Shown: piece by piece, positions 58,101 to 64,000 of the stretch
Position numbering within the stretch: the first letter of the stretch is position 1
Layout of the letters: each line of letters starts with the position of its first letter
NCBI RefSeq assembly: GCF_026745355.1
Contig: NC_079202.1
Coordinates: 36,252,346 to 36,316,345 of the forward strand
DNA from: Beta vulgaris subsp. vulgaris
Lineage: Eukaryota > Streptophyta > Magnoliopsida > Caryophyllales > Amaranthaceae
Direction: 5' to 3'
DNA: 64,000 bases
The notes under the pieces: generated by a model
What the model saw: the letters and a program-made list of their open reading frames with translations, nothing else
Databases searched by the model: none
What the model was told of the DNA's origin: nothing
Position numbers and translations under genes: made by a program

Positions 58101-61100
58101 GTGTTCCAGTGACCCTAGATAACCAAAGCCCATCATAATCAACAAGACTCAGAATTGAGCCTGGTCCTGAAACATCTTGCCTAACATGGGGTTCATAGTT
58201 CTATCAACCATCCACTATAATGATAAAGAAAAACAGCAAATTTATCAGATTCGAAAACTTCTCTCCCTCATGTATTTCAGCATTCCATCCCTCACTGCAG
58301 TCACGTCTATGTCTTCCACAAATGCTCACTCCTACAACTTTACCATCCTCCATGAAACTCAATTATACTCTTTTTTTATGAGTTAAGGAGGGGTTTTAGC
58401 TAATCCTTCGTTGACCCGGATTTGAAAATGTTTACTACAGTAATTTGTAGAAACAGAAATCTCACTTCAATCAGAGATACCACATGGAAGAGAATAGTTC
58501 ATTTGACTTCCACTTTTGCACCACTTTTATTTGCCAAAAATCAGAAAACTAGGCCATCCTTTTCTTATTCTATCTAGTTTTATCAAGGACATAATCATGC
58601 TATCAGAGCCTCCACATCCTCTAACTCTCACTTCCAGTCATATGGGCTTTAGTAGCACATGAAACTATTCCCTTGAAGAGATTGAACAATGTCGGATCAT
58701 GAGTAGTCAGTTCCCATCAAACAATACATTATGAACATAAACAATGGGGTGTAAGGTCTTAAATCAAACAAATCTTTTTACGGAAACTGTTCTACCTTTG
58801 TTCCATTCAATTTCCTCTTGTTCTCACGCCTAATCTCGAGCCTTGACTTCAGTACTCCAATTTTGCAACATTATGGAACAATCCTCCTGCATTTGCTGAT
58901 TGATGGACAATGATACCTTGTTGCAGATTAATAATACTAGCTCAAATCTAGAGGGTAGTAGTTCCCTTCACACATATTGTAAACCTAGCATAACTATGCA
59001 CAGAACACAGGAGGCTCCTCTGACACCGTCAATAACGTTTTGTGTTTTTCTTCCTTCAATCATTTCTTTGTGATTTCTTTCCACCCAATTTCCATAACTC
59101 TAAATGTATCGAAAACTTCTTAGAGGTCTCCAGTATTCGGATCAGTAATCCAATGCTACAACGTTACAAAAAAATACTCTAGCATTCGCTGACTGATGAG
59201 CTCGGATACCTTATTTCAGATTCATAATACCAGCAAAACCAAGAGCTTAGTATTTCCATTAATACATATAGTATAACTCGGATAATACTGCACAAAACAT
59301 ATATGATGTATAGCATTCTCCTTTCCCACTGTCAAATACAATTTGAGTTTTTCTTTCTTTTAAATTATTTTCTTGAGCCCTCAGCAAAAGACAAACAAGC
59401 TCAATCTTCAGAACCCTTCTGAAGGAATGAGGGTGGCCTTCAGAGTTCAGGAGGATAACCTCCCAAACCCCTTCTCTGATGTCAACATCCCTACTAAAAG
59501 ATAAGCTGCAAGTGTTTTAAATTTGATATCTACCTTCCTTTGATCCTTCTCTCTTTTTATCTGTCCAAGCAAGACCTTTCTCCTCTTATTTATGTGAAAA
59601 GATCATTTTACAAGTCTTTGTAAGCTTTTGTGTTAGAGTTTAAACTCCCTTACCAAATAATAGCAAGTTTGTAAATTTTAGGTCCCAGATTTATAAAGTT
59701 GTTCAAAGACCCTGAAATGAAATTGATTTCCCTAGACTGATCTGGCAGCCAGACCTTGTAATACCATGTCTAAGCCTCTAAATCTAATTTGCCAACCCAA
59801 CACTCCCTTTTCAGAGTACACCATATAAATAATCTCTACTAAGTGACTGACGTAGTTTATAATCAACCATTTCAAAAATAACAAGAATACCCTTAATAGA
59901 AATCACAAATATATTTCGAAAGATGTAATAGTTTTAATATAAATATATATAAAGTTCCTGTAGTAAAAGTTGCAAGCTAATCCATCCAGTAAAGAAGCTA
60001 GATAAAACGATATATTCACATTAAACAACTTCTTTCTCCTATTACTTCAACTGCACAGTACAATGCCGAATACTGTATTCAACTCAATTACCAATATAAA
60101 ACTCCTAAATTCGGCAAAAAAACACCACTACAGTCAGTGCATTCAGTCGCCAATAATACGACACACTAGCATAATCAGTTGCACTAATTTGAAGAAACCA
60201 CAAAGTTATCCAGCCGCAAGGACAAACTAAGCATTTTAACAACGCTAAAACATGATATTTCGAGAGTCAATACCAAGGCATATAGTTTTCGATCCATATT
60301 CGTGCAACACAACATACGAAAGAAGAGGGAACCATTATTCATTATTATTCAACAGAAAGATTAAACCTAATAAATCACAGAAATGCTAGAGAAATTTACC
60401 GTAGGCTGCAACAAATCTGTATACGTAATTGTCACCTCTTCACCACTTTGAATTCCCTTGATACTTCTAACTATTAATCTTGGACCATAATTTCCAACTC
60501 CTGCATCATATTTGAAGTTACAGAAACATCAAACCCCTTGCTACAATAAGCTCAATTTTCAAATGCAAAACAATTGTAATTTCAAAACTGACCGTTAGCC
60601 AAGTCAGAAGTAGTAGAGTCACCTTCATCCTGTTGCATCTGCAATCAAAACCACCAAACAACACTTATAGTGAGACAAGAATCAGCAAACACTAACACAA
60701 AATTCATCATTTCAAAAAATAAACTAGTACTTCCTTTGTTTTTTTTTTTTAGTTGTCACACACTTACACTCCTTGTTTTCATACCATCCAATGCATTAAT
60801 TTGATCAATAATATCTTTACTTATGCATAGTGGAAAATTATACTTACAAAGTTATTATGAAAATACTTCCTTTGTTTCTTTAGTTGCAACAATTTCCATC
60901 ATCTTTAGGTATTTTTATTTAGATGCAACATCTCCTTTCTTGGTAAAGGTTTTGGGGCAATTTGATCATTTATATCATCACTTTACATATCCCACATGCA
61001 AAAAACATGAACAATTAGATAAAACTTTACTTTCTTTAGATTGCACTTGACTATGTTATTTCTTATCTTACACGAATAACAAATTGGCCAAGGTTTATTG

Positions 61101-61875
61101 GTGAATAGTAGTTACTATACAAGTGTAGCATCTAAAAGACGGAGGAAATATATACTTGAGCATGATCACCGCAAGGGAAAATCCGCATGGAAGAAGAATC
61201 ATCATAACCTCCATGAAGCGGCAAAGCAGGAAGAAAGCGAAAACACGAATTGGGAGAGCAAGTATGATTAATCCAAGAGAAACGCCAATCATAAACCCCA
61301 ATTCCAAGCCTCTGACCATATAAAGAAATCTCAACAGCATTAGTAATGACAAGGCACAAAACAGTAACAGCCTCCTCCAATTGAAAACCTCGATCATTCG
61401 AATCGAAGTCGAATCTGAATCCCCTGGAGGCGACGACGATGGCGTTGGCTCCAGCCTTAACCTTACTTGACATGACTCCATCATCGTCATGACAAGTGAG
61501 GTGGTGTCGATTGGTGAGGAGGCGGAGGAGGCGAGGAGAGAGAGAGGAGGAGGAAGGTGAGAGGAGGTGGAGGAGGCGAAGAGAGAGACGGAGGTCGGAG
61601 GAGTCGGGGTGAGGGTACAGTGAGGGGTTAGAGTGGAGGAGAGAGAGAAGCCGCTGTTCGGAAGAAGTGGTGGTGGTGGTGGAGGTGGAGGTGGAGGTGG
61701 AGCAGGTGGTGGAGCAGTAGTGGAGAGAAGAGGTGGAAGTGGTGGAGGAGAGAGAGAGGAAGCAGGAGGAGCAGTGAGAAGAGAGAGAGGAGTCGTAGAG
61801 AGAGATTGCAAGAGGTGGGAGTGGGAGAGTTATGTCCGTTCCTATTTCTATGTCTTCTTTTGCTCTCATTTCCAT
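51204..61875 (-). CDS. SDG41-like: SET-domain protein, SDG41-like (five exons)
   Basis: Exons on the minus strand are 61156-61875, 60593-60638, 60400-60500, 56812-56910 and 51204-52154. All four introns begin GT and end AG, and the phases (0, 1, 0, 0) join into 1917 bp encoding 638 residues. The N-terminus (MEMRAKEDIEIGTDITLPLP) and a split zinc-binding group (Cys35, Cys38, Cys54, Cys58) resemble SMYD-type SET proteins. The SET core shows NHTCSPN at 203-209 and GEEVTITYTD near 275-284, and a post-SET cluster Cys304, Cys306, Cys309 follows. The C-terminal part contains GDPVSCCEKVEKLL, AAYSLLLAGATHHLF and FWIDAGESLL, as in plant SET DOMAIN GROUP 41. Probable protein methyltransferase; the substrate is unknown. 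No lesion is seen, so it is likely functional. Confidence 0.85.
52305..52790. repeat. 260-bp tandem duplication with hairpins (intron 4)
   Basis: Two head-to-tail copies, starting at about 52305 and 52565, differ at few positions. Each contains a CCACCACCG-rich tract and a stem-loop with GAACGTCC and GGACGTTC arms, extended by CCATGGG and CCCATGG (52472-52509 in copy 1). The second copy ends near 52787. Confidence 0.9.
52810..52925 (+). repeat. Telomere-like TTAGGG repeats
   Basis: About 115 bases of GGGTTA-type units, including several consecutive perfect TTAGGG repeats near 52850-52873, together with variants GGGTAA, GATTAAGG and one TTTAGGG. Usual plant telomeres are TTTAGGG, so this is either a degenerate interstitial tract or an unrelated GT-rich simple repeat. 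Confidence 0.8.
53402..53480 (+). repeat. 39-bp tandem duplication
   Basis: Two perfect copies of a unit beginning TACTAGAACTATTATGGC and ending CAACAACAAAG. The unit includes the copia gag start codon. Confidence 0.93.
54686..54992. mobile_element. Harbinger/Tourist-type MITE, 301 bp
   Basis: The ends GAGCATCTCCAATGG (54689) and its perfect inverted copy CCATTGGAGATGCTC (ending 54989) are flanked by TAA on both sides (54686-54688, 54990-54992), the three-base duplication of PIF/Harbinger MITEs. The insertion splits the copia remnant. Confidence 0.92.
55261..56811. other. Rest of intron 4, no exon recognised
   Basis: Intron sequence containing a C run (56320-56331). A minus-strand open frame at 56362-56628 lies near exon 4, but the phases of exon 4 and the terminal exon join directly without it. 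Confidence 0.5.
56812..56910 (-). CDS. SDG41-like: SDG41-like gene, exon 4
   Basis: 99 bases, phase 0 to 0, between acceptor TTTCATAG and donor GTAGGT. It encodes residues 290-322, including KFFCNCQRCSA, the cysteine cluster after the SET core. Confidence 0.88.
57874..57907. repeat. 34-base palindrome
   Basis: The arms TAGATTAGTC and GACTAATCTA, then CGAGTT and AACTC(A), meet at GG. Nearly perfect inverted symmetry with one mismatched position in each arm. No flanking duplication was noticed. Confidence 0.85.
58795..59380. repeat. Diverged direct duplication, about 290 bp units
   Basis: Two successive stretches share ordered blocks: a TCC/CAGTACTCC-type start, ATTTGCTGATTGATGG against ATTCGCTGACTGATGA, GATACCTTGTTGCAGATT against GATACCTTATTTCAGATT, ACTATGCACAGAACA against ACTGCACAAAACA, and GTGTTTTTCTTCCTTC against GAGTTTTTCTTTCTTT. 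Old duplication within intron 3. Confidence 0.65.
60400..60500 (-). CDS. SDG41-like: SDG41-like gene, exon 3
   Basis: 101 bases, entering in phase 1 and leaving in phase 0, acceptor GATGCAG, donor GTAAAT. It encodes YGPRLIVRSIKG and GEEVTITYTDLLQP, the end of the SET fold with the conserved tyrosine. Confidence 0.9.
60593..60638 (-). CDS. SDG41-like: SDG41-like gene, exon 2
   Basis: 46 bases, acceptor GATTGCAG, donor GTCAGT. It encodes MQQDEGDSTTSDLAN and the first base of a glycine codon completed by exon 3. The methionine here is internal. Confidence 0.82.
61156..61875 (-). CDS. SDG41-like: SDG41-like gene, exon 1
   Basis: 720 bases, 240 codons from ATG at 61873-61875 to donor GTATAT. It holds the zinc-binding cysteines, a long Ser/Thr-rich insertion encoded by a GGAGGT-type repeat on the other strand, and the NHTCSPN motif. 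A second overlapping minus-strand frame (61095-61811) and a glycine-rich plus-strand frame (61633-62061) are shadows of this exon. Confidence 0.9.
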
Positions 61876-62057
61876 CTTTCTTTCTTTCTTCTTCTTCGCT
61901 GGTTTTTCTTATTTCTCGCCTGCTGCACTCGCCGGAAGAGAAGAGGTCGCCAGCCACTGTGTGAATCTGTGTGTATGCTTTCTTGTCTTGTTAAAACCTT
62001 GTTGAGAAAAATCATATGGTATGAAAACCTGAACCAAGGAAAAAGAGTACATAACAT
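61876..62057 (-). promoter_or_regulatory. 5' leader and proximal promoter of the SDG41-like gene
   Basis: On the minus strand a GA-rich leader (GAAGAAAGAAAGAAAG just before the start codon) follows a short upstream region. No convincing TATA box is seen, common for such genes. A MITE lies directly upstream. Confidence 0.4.
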
Positions 62058-62376
62058 ATGAAAATTGGCAAAAGAGGTCTACACTCTGGGCGATGATTTT
62101 TAAAAGTTTTGAACTATTGATGAACATATAGGTATCAATTTTATGGGGTCTTAACTTTTAGCGGGTATCGGCAACTTAAAACTGATGATTTTAAAAATAA
62201 AAAAATTCTCACCTAGTTCCTATTTCCCTCCCTCACTTGACTCTTTAGGTGTGACCAAAGTTAATAAGGCTCGCTAAAAGTCAAAGACTTCCTAAAGTTG
62301 GGACCTACACAGATTAATCAATAGTTTAGACCTCTTAAAAATTATCACCAAAAGTTGAGACCTCTATTGTCAAGTT
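62058..62376. mobile_element. Foldback MITE, family B, copy 2
   Basis: Same family as 47018-47366: left arm with AGAGGTCTACAC, GAACTATTGAT and GGGGTCTTAACTTTTAGCGG, right arm with GCTCGCTAAAAG, TAAAGTTGGGACCTACACAG and GAGACCTCTATTGTC. It has diverged more than copy 1, and its target duplication is not clear. It lies about 180-500 bases upstream of the SET gene start codon. Confidence 0.75.
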
Positions 62377-62399
62377 TTTTTTAAAAGATATGTAGAAAA

Positions 62400-64000
62400 A
62401 GAGGTTAGGATGCCCTCCGCATGAGGGGAATTCCTAACTTATCGTTTACAATAATTTTATGGAGGGTTGATTCGGGAAAGGGGTTTACAATGAATTCAGA
62501 TGAGACTAGATGACCGGCATTTGTATCCAATCTGCCGCCTTGTTTGCTTTACGAAAAATATGCCTTATGGACCATGATCGAAATGCATGAGAAGTTTCTG
62601 AATATCTTTGACAATGTGAGCCATTTGCCACGGCGGATCCACATACCATTGACTGCATTGATTACTTGCAAATTGTCCCCTTCAATCTCAATATTGGAGA
62701 TATTATCCTTTATGGCTAACAAAATACCTTGATGCAGGATCGAGGCTTCCGCCATGTACAATTGAGAGATGCCAAAATTAAGTGGGACGACCTTGTGAAC
62801 ATTACTATTGTGACCGCGGATGATAAATCCTCCTGCAGCGGAGAGGTTACGGACCGAACCATCAAAGTTTAACTTGAAGGAGAGAGGAGGAAGGGGCGTC
62901 CATGCAACAAGGGTAGGGGAACAATGAGGAACTGGATATTGGGGGGGAGTGGTGTACCTGAAAAGGAGAATTAGAAGAATTAGAAAGATCTATGGAAGTC
63001 CTAAGACTTCATTCTGCCATGCGGAAGTTGGCTTTATGAAGTATACGGTAAGGATTTAATTTAAGATCTTTAAAGATAATGTTATTACGCAGTTACGCTC
63101 CTTCCAAATAATATACAAAAGTAGATAAGTGAATTCGGCGATGTTAGTTTTATGAGGGCAGAGGCGTTGTGAAGTCGTGAGTATCGCCTGGTTGCTTACT
63201 AGAGAAGGAATCCAGTTTTTAAGATCTTGGAGTTGACAAAGGTCCTTAATTTTGCGGCATTGGCTAAAGAGGTGGTTGATAGATTCATGATGTAAGTTGC
63301 AGAAAGGACAAATATTGGACAGAATGATTTTGCGTTTAGCTAGTATATCTCTAACACTGATGATTTGGTGGCGAAGTTGCCAGAGGAATATTTGGAGTTT
63401 CGGCGGTATGTCAAGGCCCCAAATCCATCTAAATTCCCATTTTGTAGCATTGGAGGGTAGGTTATGAGCTAGTCAAGCAGATTTGATCGTAAAAGAACCT
63501 GAGGAGGTAGTTCCCCAAATAATTTCGTCCAATAAGGGGGAGTGGGGAACGGGGATCCCTTTTAAGTGTTGTATTATATGCTGGGGGAGCAACACATTTA
63601 GTTTGTTAAGATTCCGTGAATAGTTTAGGAGAATGAAGTGGTTGACTTTGAGGTTGGTATCAATTTGTGTGTGGTCGAGATTAAGAGTTTCCAAAAAGTT
63701 GATGTCTAAGCACAAGTTATGAAGCCAAAAAAGAATTTACCTACCATTACCGATTTTCCACCATATCCCTTTCTGGAGTAGTGGACGTTGTGAGAGGATA
63801 TGGCGCCAGATTGGTGAATATTGGGTCTTTGGGCCATAGTTGAAGAAGGAGTGGTTTGATAGATATTTTTCCTTCATTAGTTTGACCCAAAGACTATTTT
63901 TATCCATAAGGATTTTCCAACCTAATTTTGCAATAAATACTTTGTTCACCGGGAGAGTTTTCCTAATTTCGAGGCCCCCTGTCTTTTGGACGACAAATTT
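62400..64000 (-). pseudogene. LINE ORF2 C-terminus with RNase H, runs off the window
   Basis: From the right edge leftwards, in shifting frames: KFVVQKTGGLEIRKTL, VFIAKLGWKILMDKNSLWVK and SPIWRHILSQRPLLQKGIWW (63737-63949), then LLDEIIWGTTSSGSFTIKSA, FRWIWGLDIPPKLQIFLW and the zinc core CPFCNLHHESINHLFSQC. Next are LLLYIIWKERN and an RNase H domain (KLNFDGSVRNLSAAGG, MAEASILHQGILLAIKDN, IEIEGDNLQVINAVNG; 62549-62880). Broken by several stops. The RT and endonuclease lie outside the window. It is a different LINE subfamily from those at 14.5, 40 and 42-46 kb, which lack RNase H. Confidence 0.85.

Larger units (their letters stand above)
56911..60399. other. Intron 3 of the SDG41-like gene (3.5 kb)
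   Basis: AT-rich without recognised coding blocks. It contains a palindrome (57874-57907) and a diverged direct duplication (58795-59380). The short frame at 58177-58386 has no family resemblance. Confidence 0.65.

Noticed and set aside
61633..62061. Glycine-rich 142-codon plus-strand frame and the 238-codon minus-strand frame at 61095-61811
   Set aside because: Both overlap exon 1 of the SET gene in other frames. Only the frame starting at 61875 carries the SET motifs and a donor in phase.

Overview
This is nuclear DNA of a flowering plant, most likely a eudicot. It is AT-rich and dominated by plant transposon families: L1-type LINEs with DUF4283-type ORF1 and zf-RVT domains, Ty1/copia and chromovirus-type Ty3/gypsy LTR elements, hAT, CACTA, Mutator-like, Harbinger-type and Helitron elements, and a tRNA-derived SINE. 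I see one convincing host gene. I found no rRNA, tRNA, CRISPR array, operon or prokaryotic feature. A genus call is not possible from the sequence alone.

Left part (1-16 kb): a SINE with a perfect 17-bp target duplication lies beside a decayed PIF1/Helitron helicase. Next come a minus-strand chromovirus relic (gag, acidic pre-gag reading frame, primer binding site and a long LTR carrying a TAA microsatellite), a Helitron 3' terminus at 6924, and a minus-strand LINE split by a 1.73-kb solo LTR. A second, inverted copy of that LTR is itself interrupted by a 5'-truncated LINE.

Middle (16-32 kb): a 344-bp non-autonomous Helitron abuts a nearly intact L1-type LINE (16701-22299; intact ORF1, ORF2 with one stop and two frameshifts). 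It is followed by a promoter-bearing LTR-like stretch broken by a 1.08-kb Mutator-like element with 9-bp target duplications, a complete 522-bp Helitron, and several MITEs and foldbacks.

Nested tower (32.5-50.2 kb): a Ty1/copia element on the minus strand, with both LTRs, primer binding site, polypurine tract and perfect AATGG target duplication, has been inflated to 17.7 kb by later insertions. These are a hAT element (itself carrying a truncated LINE), a LINE (itself carrying a CACTA element) and a fused pair of Mutator-like MITEs (carrying yet another MITE). The copia element itself sits in an older LINE remnant.

Right part (50.5-64 kb): the host gene, a SET-domain protein of the SDG41 type, runs on the minus strand from 61875 to 51204 in five exons whose phases and splice sites fit exactly (1917 bp, 638 residues). 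Its two large introns hold a copia fragment, a Harbinger-type MITE, a 260-bp tandem duplication and telomere-like repeats. A MITE of the same family found in the copia tower sits about 0.2 kb upstream of its start codon. The window ends inside another minus-strand LINE.

I found no evidence of an unknown multi-gene system. The most noteworthy items are the resolvable insertion history of the copia tower, the complete Helitrons, the CACTA element with palindromic subterminal repeats, and the transposon-laden SET gene with a MITE in its promoter region.
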